Assembly: GCA_963932465.1 (NCBI GenBank)
Contig: OZ010786.1
Span: 534,133,073 to 534,197,072, forward strand
Direction: 5' to 3'
DNA: 64,000 nt
DNA from: Maratus speciosus
Lineage: Eukaryota > Arthropoda > Arachnida > Araneae > Salticidae
Shown piece by piece: positions 45,301 to 57,639 of this stretch; the stretch's first letter is position 1; each line of letters opens with the position of its first letter. The notes below the pieces were generated by a model that saw nothing but the letters and a program-made list of their open reading frames with translations, had not been told where the DNA came from and did not search any database. Position numbers and translations under genes: made by a program.

Positions 45301-46059
45301 CATTATCAAAACACTTTTAAAAAAGTATATTGCATATTTTTTTGTTCAGTTTAATTTAGATTTTATTTGTAGGTAAAAAAGAAATACTCTCAGTATGTTT
45401 TTATGGACATGTAATATTCGTCATGAAGAAAAGCCTTTTTACCTAAAACATGAGTTTTTTTGTATTAAAAAGTTTTATTACTCAGTTTTCAGGTAACGGA
45501 GAATTTTAAGTATAACTTTGAAAAATATTTGAAAATATTGAGTGTTATAGATCAATCATACAACCAACTTATAATAATTTATGACATGTTTAAGTACAAA
45601 AATTTATTTTCTGTTTATGCAAAAATAGTAAATAAGTATTATAAATACGTCTGCGTGAGATTTGTATGATAGTAAGAGCTCTCTGCATTTTTACAAGATG
45701 GAAAAACATTTGCATTGTTTATAAACGAAAAGTATTTTAGCTATTTGAAATAATTTTATAAAAATTACAAGTGTACTCTTAAAAAAATAAATATACATAT
45801 ATTTGTATATGTAACAATAAAATATTTTATTATTATATATTTCAGCATAGTATATTTTGAGGTTTTAGTGATGCCATATTTTTAGATCTCATTAAAAATT
45901 CATTGAATACGGCATGAATGTTTGTACAAAAAAAGAAGTTTTGACTGTCTAAGAAAGTAGTAGCATGTAGTTTTAATTACTCGACTTGCGGTATGTTTCG
46001 TAGGGAATAATGATGAAAGTTATGTCTTCCAATATTTACAAACAACTACTACAAAAATT
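45301..46059. other. AT-rich stretch, no gene seen
   Basis: No recognisable feature. Confidence 0.4.
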
Positions 46060-46063
46060 TTAA

Positions 46064-47011
46064 CCCTTTAAGACCTGATGAGTTTTGGTAGAAATTAAAA
46101 TTTTGGTTTTCGGCCATAATTAATAGGTGCATATTTGATTGAAAAAAAAAATCCTATGTCAGGTTATGTCAAGCGAGGATCCACACAATTGTATGGCGGA
46201 GGATCCACTTTAAATCACAGAAAAAGAGAAAGTTGTTTTCTTTTTCCTTAGGAACACCTACGCAATTGTGTAAATAAGGTCTTTCTTCGATTGCTTTTTT
46301 AGCGAGTTTTAATTTCAAAAATCTGAATATTGTCCAAAACGTTTTATGTTTAATACATTTAAACGTCTATATCTGAAAGCCATTTAACTTAAATATTATA
46401 ACATATTGTGACATATTATAACAAGCAGCAATTCTCTGTATTAATGTATCGTTAAATAAACAGCATATTCGATTACAAATTAATTTTATGGTTTAACTAT
46501 TTTTCCATCATTACATATAAACACAACTTAACCCATATTTTAGGAGGTTTATTAAAATTTCCGAAATGTAAAATAAAATAAAATAAAAACGATATACATA
46601 TGATATACGTACATTTAAAAATATATATATAGTATTTGAAATCAGAAAGAAGGTGAACGTAATGTAAACTTCCATTTGGTTAGGTGCGTTGCAATCTTAC
46701 TTAATGTAAAATAATCGCATATCGAATAATCAGCATGCTGAATTTTTGTTTATTTTACAAACACATAACATAAAGAAACACTGTTATGTTACAGACCTAC
46801 ATATATCTAAGTATATGTGAAATGTTATGTATATACATAATGTATATATGTATAATTTCTAAGGAAAATATTATTTCAAAATTGACAGAAAGCTATTCAA
46901 ACCATCTGCTCATTTTATAGATAATATAACTGGATTGGCCCTGTCCACTTTCTCCAGGGCACTATTTGAAGTATAGATTTTTACCTTTGGACATTTTAAT
47001 TGTTCAGGGGG
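46064..47011. mobile_element. Weak TTAA-flanked element candidate
   Basis: TTAA at 46060-46063 and 47012-47015 flank a segment starting CCCTTTAAGACC and ending GTTCAGGGGG. The inverted match is short and imperfect, so this may be coincidental. No transposase is seen. Confidence 0.25.
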
Positions 47012-47059
47012 TTAATTCTTATAGTAAATGAAAATTCCTGTTATAGAAATTATAAATAT

Positions 47060-47243
47060 TTGATAAAGATTGTTTTAAAAAATAACTTTCGATCAGACGT
47101 TAAAATTTAAAGGAGAAAAGTGCACTAACGGAAATCTCTCGAAAGTGAGAATAACTGTTCTTGTATGTGCAAATATGAACGCCTCAAAAAAGCGAAAATT
47201 AAGTGTCGTAGGTAAATCCCAAAAGCCGAGATGTTTTAAAAAT

Positions 47244-47289
<46 letters not shown>

Positions 47290-48060
47290 CCCGAGAATTA
47301 CAAAGCCAATCAAAAGTCCTGGATGACTTCAAAATTTTTAAAGGAAAAATTATTTCGACAATGGGACAATGATTTGTTGAAAAAAATAAGTAACATTTTT
47401 CTCCTTGTCGACCATTGCACAGTTCATCCCCTATTAGAAAATCTGAAGTGCATTAAGCTCGTTTTTGTTAATTCAAATACGGCTTCTGTGCTGCAGCCAA
47501 TGGACCAGGGTGTTGTCCGCAGCCTGAAGTCCCACTATATGAAACAGCTAGTGATGCGTGTTTTAGACGAAGAAAACAACACGGAATATAACATCTCTCT
47601 TTTGGAAGCAATCCTTCTATTGCTAAATTCATGGAGACAGGTAACATCAGCAACAATCCGCAAATGTTCCCGCAGCTCAGGCAAAAAGCGCAGGTCTTTC
47701 GAAAGATGTCTTGTTGGGTTGTTGGAAGGACAATATGCCAAACTGGAGGACGAAGATGACGCAGAAAAATAACCAATAGCTCTGTGGCTGGAAAAGCTAG
47801 TGTGAACATTTTTCCAAGGGACGTTACTGAGCACTTCGAATCTTGCGATGATGAAATGTACACTTCTGGTACTCCTAGAGATGATAGTATTATCTGAAGT
47901 TAAACAAAAGAACGATGCCGAAGAAGACTTAGAAGACGTTGTTAAAGAAAAATTTGAAATTTCGGCTTCTTCTATCTCGGATGAGAAATCGTCAGCAAAT
48001 ATCCTGAACATTTTTTTTTCTACAGAAAATTTAGACAAGAAAACTTTGGTTCGTTACTAA
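47060..48060 (+). pseudogene. Tigger-like DDE transposase remnant
   Basis: The first frame reads FDQTLKFKGEKC, LSKVRITVLVCANMNASKKR and KLSVVGKSQKPRCFKNV, then a ~43-A run and a frame change. It continues with NYKANQKSWMTSKF, KISNIFLLVDHCTVHP, NTASVLQPMDQGVVRSLKSH and SLLEAILLLLNSWRQV, then after a stop LWLEKLV and, with two further frame changes, NIFPRDVTEHFESCDDEM and a tail ending near 48060. These are the central and C-terminal parts of the DDE domain of Tigger/jerky-type transposases. The PRCFKNV-to-YKANQKSW junction is where an intact protein would have only a few residues, so the A-run appears to have expanded in place. Several frame changes and stops make it dead. Confidence 0.85.
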
Positions 48061-48376
48061 TTGTTCATAAGCAAATTGATGAACTCTACGTAAAATTAAT
48101 TGCATTCAATCAAAAATTACTATTTTATTCCATAGAATGGAAAAATAAAATCAAGTTTTAGTAAGCAACTACTTTTCTGTTTAATATCTGATGTATCATC
48201 TATTTAATTAGTCAATAATTTGTAAGCAAATAACGTATTAATTCAATCACTATTTTAACAATGCTATATCATATGCTGATAAATATTTTTTTCAAAGAAT
48301 TTGGATATAGTGAACCATCGGTTATAGTGGAAATATCGCTGGCTGTGCAAACGGTTCACTACAGAAGGATTCGTCA

Positions 48377-48377
<1 letters not shown>
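47060..48377 (+). mobile_element. 5'-truncated Tigger/pogo-type transposon
   Basis: The transposase remnant (47060-48060) is followed by a 3' end rich in Tigger-like inverted motifs (TATAGTGAACC, GTTCACTACAGAAGG) finishing at GTCAG-TA near 48377. No matching left end is seen, and the DNA-binding N-terminal half of the transposase is missing. Confidence 0.7.
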
Positions 48378-48379
<2 letters not shown>

Positions 48380-48412
<33 letters not shown>

Positions 48413-48798
48413 ATATATTACTAAGTGTTCCATGAGGTTTTAAAAAGTATTTTTTATTTATCTGATGATATCAGATCTTAGTATTTTTTTTAATATAAAG
48501 CTATCCGTTGTTGCATCCCAATTTCTTCGCGACTAGGTGTTCTTCATGAACTAATATATGCTGCAATTCTTTCTTAACAGAAGAAAAATGACGTAAAGTT
48601 ATTTCTCAGTCTTTACTGTAATCTAATGGGGATTTAGAGTGAACCTCAAAACACACCCACAATGTCCTCCATAGACTGTTTAACTATTTTGCAATTCTCG
48701 TAGTACAGATCGACAAATAAAGGGTAGATTTCATACCTTCAATCATCTTAGAAAAAATTTCTAAAAAGCGTTATCTTACATGGTCAGAGTTGAGAATG
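48380..48798. other. TA microsatellite and AT-rich spacer
   Basis: A TA tract at 48378-48410 lies directly after the Tigger end. A small inverted repeat ATCTGAT/ATCAGAT lies near 48461. No gene is seen. Confidence 0.5.
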
Positions 48799-48972
48799 TA
48801 CACAGTTGGAAAAAAGTTTAGGAGCACCAACAAAGGCAGTAAAGCTCTTACTTTAAAGAAAAGCAATATAATTGCAAAATTATACACATAGAGTTATAAA
48901 AGTGTCGTTATTGGTTTTAAATTACAATAATATATTTAAAAGTCTAAATTATAAATGTAAATGATTTGTACA

Positions 48973-49840
48973 TTAATTTTTGTACTTTTTTGGTTTCCTC
49001 TTAACACTGATGACTTCCAAAAGACGCTTTGGGAAGGATTTAGACAGATTTTTATATGTGTAAATGGGTATTTGTTTCCATATTTTCAAAATAGCTGCTT
49101 TCAGTTCAAAAATCGAGTCAAACTGCTTTCTGTTGATATGAACATGACGAACTAAGATTTTCCACACGTTTTCTTCAGAATTTGTGTCAGGACATTTCGT
49201 TGGAATGATTAAAATTTTGTTTTTTGCCGACAGCCAATCTGAAGTTAGACAGACTCACGAATAGAAGCGTTAACTTGAAGCAACGCAAAATTTTGTTCCA
49301 TAAATTCATCTTTAAGTGGAACAAAATTATTACCAAGGATATCTCGATAGTCAAAGGATAGTTATATTTACCTAAGTGAAAACCAAATTTGTTTTTCTTT
49401 TGTATTTAAGCCTGCCAAAATAACACGATTAAGTTACCAGCTTGAGCACATTTTGAAAGCAGATATGAATCACTTGACAAGTCATGCCAGTACTATCTTA
49501 AATCATCTGTATCATCAAGGGTGAATATTTTTTCATTAGTTAAAACCAATTTGCACCATAAATTGAATTTTAAGAAATTTGAAGATTTGGATCAATGTGA
49601 TGTTTTTGTGGTTTTAGCTTGGCTCTTAATTTTACATAATTCAAGCATTTAGCGCTTTTTAACACATTTATAACAGTTCTGGAAGTTACTCAGAATTCTA
49701 GAGCAGAATTTATAGTAGAAGGATAGACACAATATTGAACTGTCATTCTCATAACGTACCTTTGACACCAGAGTGAGAGTTTTGATAGTCATCTGCTTCT
49801 TTTATTTCTAACGTAATTCATTCCATCATAATGAAAATTG
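48973..49840 (-). pseudogene. Tc1-like transposase remnant, catalytic part
   Basis: On the minus strand, in broken frames: TVINVLKSAKCLNYVKLRAK, DDTDDLR, stop, YWHDL, FMEQNFALLQVNASIRES, then KTKF/LIIPTKCPDTNSEENVW and a clean C-terminal stretch (WKILVRHVHINRKQFDS, KRLLEVISVKRKPKKYK). The YWHDL, QVNASIH-like and P-D-x-N-x-x-ENVW landmarks in this order are those of Tc1-like DDE transposases, with ENVW carrying the last acidic residue. Stops and frameshifts make it inactive. The N-terminal part lies beyond the nested insertion. Confidence 0.8.
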
Positions 49841-49859
49841 TGCAGAACAGTTTTAAATT

Positions 49860-51873
49860 TATTTATTTGCTAACTGACCCGCTCGAACTTACCCGGTGCC
49901 CGTTATAATAACCTTATACAGAACTGAAATTTGAATGATTTTATATATTTTGAAAATATTTTAAATGGACTTAGTTTCGGGGGCACCAACGACTTCCGCA
50001 ACATGTAGTGTATTCCCAACAAATCTGCAAGAGCTTCAAGGGGCTCGGTACCTGGTGCCAAGGTGCCAGGGGTCTTACTGGCATGTAGTTAGGTATAAAG
50101 ATATTTTTATTAGTTCTTAAAATAATCGGTGGACACTAGGAATATGTGAAAGAAAATCGCATGCAATTCGGATCATTTTTTAGAGCTGCACCAAGAGCTC
50201 CAAGAAGGCGATTAATATTCAATATTGATGATAGCTGAAGTCTGATTTTTTGTCGGTTATGTAATAGCTGTAGGACCTAACAAGTTGTTTAAAAAAGCTA
50301 GTTAATCGGATCATTTTTAATGGTTCTATAATATGGGGCCCAAAAGGGATCAACTGACAATTCAAAACAGGCCCCTAACATGGAAACCTGTTAAACTCTC
50401 TTCGTACTTAACGCTTTCTATCTGCAATTAGTCAAAATTCAGCATAGGGTGTGAATTATTATTTAGAATAATATTTTTAAGTATGCATAAAAAAATCAGT
50501 AAATCCTTTAAAAAGTCCCTATTGTCGCAATAAAAATATGAGGGTATTGGATCTAGAATAAGAGTCAAAACTCAACTTTAAAAATATGCACTGAGAAGGT
50601 GAGAAAATTATGGGTGAATATGCATGGCGCACAAAATGTTCAAGGACCTTCGACCTTGCCATATGGCACAATAGGAAGCCCCAGGGTCTTAACTGGAATG
50701 TAGGAACGTGAGAATAACTAAATCTAAAAAGGGTTCAAAAATGAAGATTGGATTAAATGAAGGCAAACTCCAAGGGGCCAAATGAGTCAGGGACTTAACT
50801 GGCATGTAGTTAGGTATAAAGATATTTTTAGTATTTTTTAAAATAATTGGCAGACGCTAGAAATAAGTTAAAGAAAATTGAAAGCAATTCGTATCATTTT
50901 TAAGAAAGCTGTACCAAGGGTCCCAAGAAAACGATTAATATTCAAAATTGGTGGTAGCTGAAATCTGAGAAATAGTTTTGTCGTTAATGTAGTAGATATA
51001 GGACCTAAGAAGTTGTTAGGAAACAAAATCTAGTGATTTGGACCATTTTTAAAGAAGCTATAATAAGGGGCACAAAAGGATCCAACTGACTTAAAGACCG
51101 GGCCCTAACATGAAAACATGTTAAAACGAAAAGTTTTTAGCACTTTAGATCTTCAATTAGTCAAAATTAAGCATAGGTTACGAACTATTAGTTAGACTAA
51201 TATTTTAAAGAAATGCACAGAAGATTGACTAAATGTTTAAAAAAGGGCCGTTGGTCCACAATATAAATTTGAGGGTGTTGGTCCAGGACGAAGAGTCCAA
51301 GAATCAAATTTAAAAGCATGCACTGAGAAGATAATAAAATTAGAGAGTGAAAATACTTAGAGGACAAAAAATTCAAGGGGCCCTGGATCCGTCTGTATGG
51401 TTCCTTATGGGGTGCTCAATGTCTTATATGTAATGTAAAAACGTGAGAATAAGCAAATGGAAAAAAGATAACAAAAATGAAGATCGGATTAAAAGAAAGC
51501 AATTAAGTAAAATCCAATTTATTAACAATTTATTTGCACAAAAACTTTAAGAGGCCCTGAAATGGGATCCAAGTGTTCAGGGTCACAACTGGAATGTAGA
51601 AAAGCGAGATTAACTACAAGGAGAAAGGTCCCCTAAAACGAAGAAAATGGGATAAAAAAGGGGCACGTTATTAACAATTTAGTGCATAAAAACTTAAAGG
51701 GAACCCAGGGCCCCAGCCCTTAAAAAATTAAAAATCTGAGTCTCAGGTGCATCAAGACCTTTCTTGGACAAACCTAACTTAAGTTTTCAGACTTCTACGT
51801 GCAGTAGATTTCTCTAGCCATCGCACACAGACAGACAGGTACACACACAGAGCGATCTGTTCTTTTATTAGTA
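49860..51873. mobile_element. Nested repeat with two ~721-bp tandem units
   Basis: TAAATT at 49854-49859 and 51874-51879 may be a target duplication. Inside, TAGTTAGGTATAAAGATATT occurs at ~50088 and ~50809, and ~700 bp after each is similar (ACCTAAxAAGTTGTT, AATTAGTCAAAATT, AGCATAGG). Shorter echoes (ACTGGAATGTAG) occur at about 50690 and 51588. The right end carries ACAGACAGACAGGTACACAC and TTTTATTAGTATA, a tail style shared by many arthropod non-autonomous repeats. No ORF is recognised. Confidence 0.6.
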
Positions 51874-51889
51874 TAAATTGGGAAATTTT

Positions 51890-52130
51890 TCCTTTCAATC
51901 AGCCGCCAATCCGAAAAATACCTTAGTTTACCCTTTTCTTCTCTAGTCAATGATTTCCCGGAACCACGATCAAAGCAGTAGTTGCATATCCCAAAATTCC
52001 AAATATAGCGACTGACCTATAAACATCATCACCGATCAGTCCCGCTTAAATTACTAAAGTCAGGACGTCATCTCATTATGCAACATTTTAAAGAAGAGAT
52101 TGGTCCTAAACTTATTTCCATTTGTTAATA
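51890..52130 (-). pseudogene. Tc1-like transposase N-terminal fragment
   Basis: The minus strand includes GSGKSLTREEKGKLRYF, which fits the G-R-P-x-K-L-T-x-R-E segment that links the two helix-turn-helix domains of Tc1-like transposases. Upstream parts are too decayed to read. The nested repeat interrupts the gene just downstream. Confidence 0.45.
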
Positions 52131-52305
52131 TTACATGATTTTAACACATGTAGAATAAAAAACATTTTTGACTTTCCCTATTAAAATAAATTCAATTATA
52201 TCGGACGTTTGCGTCTAAATTCAAGATCTATAACTATTTTCGGAATTTTATTCTAAACAACAAAATTAGCATGTGGTCTTAAACTTTTTTTCTTCCGGCA
52301 CTGTA

Positions 52306-53196
52306 TGAATTATGTTCAACAGTATGAGTATTATATTCAACAGTATGAGTATTATATTCGCACTGAGCATTCAAAAGGGTAGTAGGATTTCGTTATTCAA
52401 CGCCATAAACAAATGTCCCTTATGCCGAATAGGATCTTGTTGTGTAATTCTTCATTTCTAAACAGTAAATTTTGTTTAAGGTCTAAGTATAGTTTATGTA
52501 TAAAAAGTAGGATTGCTTCAATTTAAAAGAAACAGGGTGACGCAGCCAATTGTTGATAAAATAATTCAGTACTAGGGGTATTTATTATATTTCCACCATT
52601 TTAAGATTTAGACTTAAAGTAATATGATTTCTACAATCCTTAATGAATGTCCTATAATTGGCAAAAAATTTAATCTGCTGAAATTAAATAGCAACAAAAC
52701 TATAAATAAATAGTTTCTTTCATTGCCATTTTCCCAGTAATGATCAATCAAAAAAATCAGTCGAAAATTCAAAATTTAATCTTTAAAATATCATGTTTGG
52801 GTGGGAGGAACAATAATTATTATAAAATTATTATTTGAAATAAACAAAACGGAAGTGGATTATTTTAACTTACTGTAATTGTCTCCAATTAATCAAAAAG
52901 CAATTTTTTACATTTTCTAATAAAAAAAAAATCATGAAATGGCTGCTCTTACATCAGGCAACTGAACAGATGCTGAAAACAGATGCTCTATCATTCAATA
53001 AAAAATATTATGTCTAGTGCCACATCTAAAACTCATTCCCGTATGAAATGACGCAATATTTCAAAAATTGTATCAACTACTGAAAAGGTATCAACTACTG
53101 ACGGGATCATCCTATATAGCTATACCCAACTCTACGATGTGAAGTTTTTACAAAGTCTTATTTTTCTTTTACCAACGATTTTATGTAATATTACCC
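52306..53196. other. AT-rich stretch, no gene seen
   Basis: A short direct duplication (ATTATATTC..CAGTATGAGT) lies just after the Tc1-like element at 52320-52360. Otherwise nothing is recognised. Parts of 52680-52960 resemble 53850-54140 (AAATAGCxACAAAA, TTTCTTTCATT, TCTCCAAxTAATCxAAAA), so the sequence on both sides of the TTAA element seems to be a local duplication. Confidence 0.5.
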
Positions 53197-53200
53197 TTAA

Positions 53201-53821
53201 CCCGGGTTTACAGGCGCGATAAAAACGAACGGATTACTCGCGCTGGGTATGTCATACCCACGGCGGTTTCATCCAATTTTTTACCATAAAATCTATGCAA
53301 AACAAAAAACACTAGGAAAAAAGAAGGGATAATAGAGTTTTAAACAGATATTTAAAATGTTACTTACATTTATTTTGTATATTCGTTACGTCTATCTATA
53401 TTGAATGCACTCGCGAGAAAAACTGCCGGTTTTACTCGCTCTGGGTATGTCATACCCATGACGGTTTCTACCAATTGTTTTACCTTCAAATCTGCATAAA
53501 ACATAAAAATTTACGAAAAAAGAAGGGATAATATAGTTTAAAAGATATACTAGAAATATTATTTACATTTATTCTGCAAACTTCCAGCGTCTATCTATAC
53601 TCAGAGCTGTTGCAGAAATGCTCGCTCTGGGTGTGAGATACCCATATGTGGCGATTACGATATATCTATATTTCGAATTATTTAACCGCTTTCCCCCCTT
53701 TAAGACTATTACCTTTGTGGAAGCTACACAAAGACTCATCCATTTCTGAAGAAAGGTTAGAGAGAAAAACTGCAAAAAAAGCAGCACTGGGTGTGACATA
53801 CACAGCGCGAGCAAACACGGG
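53201..53821. mobile_element. TTAA-flanked element with internal repeats
   Basis: TTAA at 53197-53200 and 53822-53825 flank a 621-bp segment starting CCCGGGTTTACAGGCGCG and ending CGCGAGCAAACACGGG. Inside, CTGGGTATGTCATACCC or variants occur near 53243, 53441, 53627 and 53787, with a repeated block containing GAAAAAAGAAGGGATAATA. The GGGTATG/CATACCC core is an inverted repeat. The TTAA target suggests a piggyBac-type non-autonomous element (inference). Confidence 0.75.
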
Positions 53822-53825
53822 TTAA

Positions 53826-54694
53826 TGAATGTTCTATCTATGACAAAAATAAAATCCACTGAAATTAAATAGCTACAAAATTATAAATAAATATTTTTCT
53901 TTCATTTCTTTAATTGCCATCTTCCCAGTGGTAGATGAAATGAAAGAATGCAATCGAAAATCTAACTAATCTTTAAATTATCCTCTTGGGCTGTGATTAA
54001 CAATAATTCTGATAAAAATATTAGTTGAAATAAGCAAGATGGAAGTGCTTTATTTTATCTTATCGTAATTGTCTCCAACTAATCCAAAACTATATGCTTA
54101 CACTTTCTAATAAAAACATTTATAAAATATCCTCTTTCACAGCTAATACCTGTCAATAATGTAACAACAGCTGCAGTAACGTTCAAAGAAAAAATATTAT
54201 GTCTAGTGATACATATAAAACTCATTTTCACCTAAAATGGCGCACTATTTCAAATATTTGATCACCCACTGGAAGTGTATTAGCTGTTGGCGGTGTCACC
54301 ATACATAATGTACCAGAAAAATTATTTTTTAAATAAAAAATGGAAATGAAGGGGTTGCATCTCTCTCGTAAACCGAAACGGTGCAAGAATCAACAACGCA
54401 ATTTGTGACGCAATTGCAAGGTTATTTTTTGTTTACTAGAATCAAATGCCTTAAAGGAAGCCTTATTTAATAACAACTTTTCAAAATTGCTTTATTTAAT
54501 AATAATACGTGCGCTATTCCTTCATTCTCACGCACATATACTCACATATCCACACAAAACACTTCATATTAATCATATGAAAATAATCAATTAAATAAGT
54601 CTCAGATCAAAAATGATTGTGTTTAGTAGAGTAATTTACATTAAAATAATTAATAGTTCTATCGATTGATTTTTCAGAAAAAATAACGTATATA
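53826..54694. other. AT-rich stretch, partial duplicate of 52306-53196
   Basis: Resembles the sequence left of the TTAA element (see 52306-53196). No gene is seen. Confidence 0.45.
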
Positions 54695-54696
54695 TA

Positions 54697-55773
54697 CAGT
54701 AGTGGAAAAAAAAAAAGTAAATGCCGACTACTAACTCCTCAAAAAATTATCATAGAAGAAAGTTCCTTGTACCAAACGATTGGAAATAAAGTCTACTTTC
54801 AAATGATGTATATAAAATATTCTTAGGGGGCCATCTACATATTAAAACGAAACCAAACTTCATTTTTTGTCAATGGCAATACCCAATTTTAACGAGATAT
54901 TTCAAATCTTCGGTTCGAACTATGCCTAGACACCAAATTTCAAATCATTTGAATTATAAGTTTTTGAATTAGAGACATTCAAAATTTAGTGTTTTTAATG
55001 TTAAATTACAATTTCATATTTTTATTAATATCTCCTGAAATTATACTCCTAATGAGCTATTTTCTTGTGTACCAATAATACTAAAATACCCAAACATAAA
55101 TACGTTGAATTTGCAATTTTTGTAATTTTATGAATTATGAATTATGGAATTAATATTCGAAAAAAATTGTGAATTGCAACCTACAGTTTTTTGGATGGAT
55201 TTAGATTTATTAAGCCCTGCTTTATGGAAATCCAAAATTTCACATTTGTCTTCCAATTAGTTTGAAATTATGCTTAACAAACGGCAAAATAATGTTTTAA
55301 GAGGCCGCCTATGATAGAAGTGACTAGATATTTTGAAATTTCTCATGCTTTCCTGTAATCTAGCTGTCGTCAATGAATGCTTAAGTGGCGCTTAAGTTGC
55401 TTCATCAAGAAGGGGGCTCTCACAGTCAACAATCGAGTACTAAACATAAATTTGGATACAGAACCTAAAATGCGCTAGTTTTAAAATAATTGGTTTATCG
55501 GAAACTTATCGTACGAATTGCATAAAAATGTGTTTTTAGGCTAATTGAAAGGTGTAGAGTTAATTTATGCTGTCAGAATTGTGTACTGCTATTGGAAAAA
55601 AAAACAAAGTTATGGCCTCTTTTAATATGTAGATTGCTCCCTAAGCAAATTTTATATACATCATTTAAAAGTAGACTTTATTACTAATCGTGTGGTACCA
55701 CTAACTTTTTCTTCTACGATAATTTTTTGCGGAATTAGTAAGGGGTGTTTACATTTTTTTTCCTCCACGACAG
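54697..55773. mobile_element. TA-flanked inverted-repeat element, C(A/T)GT(A/C)GTGG ends
   Basis: This 1077-bp segment has ~150-bp inverted arms: the left begins CAGTAGTGGAAAAAAAAAAA and the right reads inward as CTGTCGTGGAGGAAAAAAAA. TA is on both sides. Arm matches include AAAGTCTACTTT, ATGATGTATATAAAAT and ATCTACATATTAAAA. No transposase is recognised in the interior. The ends resemble Tc1/mariner termini. Confidence 0.75.
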
Positions 55774-55775
55774 TA

Positions 55776-56559
55776 CGTGTTTTTCGTTTCAACTACCCAT
55801 ACAGATAAGGATTTTTGAATAAATAGAGTCTTGAAATTAACTGAGTAGACACAAATGCCTTCATTATAAAAAACAAATTTAGAATGAATAAGCATTTTAT
55901 AACTTCATAAAGTAGTTATTTTTATCACAAATGCTTTAAATCTTTTCCATATTTTCCCTGCTTTAACATTTGACAGAATAACTTCCTGAGAGTAGATTTG
56001 ATAAAAGGACTAATATGTTTTATCGGTCACCTTTACGCCGGTACTGTCAAAGCCAAAATGTGGATATTAAAACGGAATTCAAGTTATATACATTAAATGT
56101 AGAAAAACAAGTATGGGTATTTTTTTTTAATTTATACATACGAAATATATTTTTTAAGAAGAACCTTTAAATGATAATCTCAGAGTCTGGTAATTATAAA
56201 TATTAATATAATTTACATTAACTTCATAACGAGTATAATTTGCAATTTTTTAGACATCATAAATATCACAGAAACCCTTCTTAACACTTCCCTAAATTAA
56301 ATTTAGTAATTAATTAGTGAAGTTGAAAGTAGAAACAATAATAAAACCAGGGCTGTGTTGAAGTATTAAGTGGTCTATAGTTTTTCAATATATTTTAGAA
56401 AGTAATATCTGGCTATAAAAATACTGTCTGAAACGCAATTAGAAATTTCATAAAGTCTTATCCAGCCTACAGAAATGTGACAACTACCTAGACAAACAAT
56501 AAAATTGCTGTAGATTTCTTTCAGAAAAAATTGTCTAAAAAATATAATTTATTACAGTA
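55776..56559. other. AT-rich stretch, no gene seen
   Basis: No recognisable feature. Confidence 0.4.
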
Positions 56560-57270
56560 AAAAGAAAAGTTTTTTAAACACTTTATTTCTTTTATAAGAA
56601 AAAACGAAACATATTAATCTAGATATAATTTTTCATATATAGGAAAATGTTTTAGGAATATCTAATATATATTTTGGGAAATCATCACCATAAAACGAAA
56701 TATTTTTAAGAAACATTTAATTGTTCCAGAAAACATACTTAGAAATAGTTTCTCTTAAATATAACTCTCAAAGCATAAAAAAGGCGAATTTAGGAAAGAA
56801 ATAAAAATTTATTAAGGTTTTAAAAAGTAAATCATTAATAAAAACAGAAGAAAAAAATATATTCCACTTTCAAGAAGTGTAGAGATTCCTTTCTCTTATA
56901 TGCTGGGGAAAAAAGTTTATAAGTTTACTTCACTTAAAAAAAAATGATTATGAGGGTTTTTAAATGCAATAGAATTTGACTTATTTGTTTCCAATTCAGT
57001 TATTTTTTAGTAAGAAAAATAATTAGTATTTTATTTCTTTTTCATAAAATGAAAAAAAGAATCTTCAAGTACTCTCATCTTAAGAAAGGAATGGATAATA
57101 TTATATTTAAATTATATTTTTGCAGTGAATTATTTTTCATGTCAATAAAGAATAGAATTCTCTAATGTTTTATGATATTTTACATTTAATGTGTACATTT
57201 TACAAAAATACACCACATTCTATTTCAAAATTGTTTTATAAAAAAATGTTTTAAATTATCACAAGTCAGT
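56560..57270 (+). repeat. Repeat A, copy 3
   Basis: Contains TATTCCACTTTCAAGAAGTG, TAGAGATTCCTTTCTCTTAT, TTATGAGGGTTTT and TCTTCAAGTACTCTCATCTTA-like blocks matching repeat A at 1480-3690 and 24620-25460 in the same orientation. Confidence 0.7.
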
Positions 57271-57446
57271 ATTATTTTCATAATTTTTCTTCAAAATATG
57301 CATTCTCTGTTAGTCAACTGAAAAACAAATATATACATTTCTATTAAAATTGGAAATATGTAATTCTAATTTTTTTTATTAACGAACATGAACATTATTG
57401 AGATATACATACACAAGAAAACGAAAAAGGAAGCACTAAAAATATT

Positions 57447-57466
57447 TATATATATATATATATATG

Positions 57467-57554
<88 letters not shown>
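57447..57554 (+). repeat. TA then GA microsatellite
   Basis: A TA tract with a TATG interruption (57447-57512) passes directly into a GA tract to 57554. The minus-strand open frame through it is spurious. Confidence 0.95.
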
Positions 57555-57557
<3 letters not shown>

Positions 57558-57639
57558 GGCCTTATGTAGATTGGAAGGCGAAATTTTAAAATGTGTGTGC
57601 GTGTGTATGAGAGTGCGTGTGTATGTAAATTTTATCTTA

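Larger units (their letters stand above)
48801..52303 (-). mobile_element. Tc1-like transposon split by a nested insertion
   Basis: The left end CACAGTTGGAAAAAAGTTTA and right end (read inward) CAGTGCCGGAAGAAAAAAAG are degenerate inverted repeats, each flanked by TA (48799-48800, 52304-52305). The transposase runs on the minus strand in two parts: an N-terminal fragment at ~51890-52130 and the main catalytic part at ~48973-49840. About 2 kb of unrelated repeat sequence (49860-51873) separates them. Confidence 0.75.

Noticed and set aside
46072..46100. CTGATGAG followed by GAAA as a hammerhead ribozyme
   Set aside because: No stem II can be formed between the two boxes.
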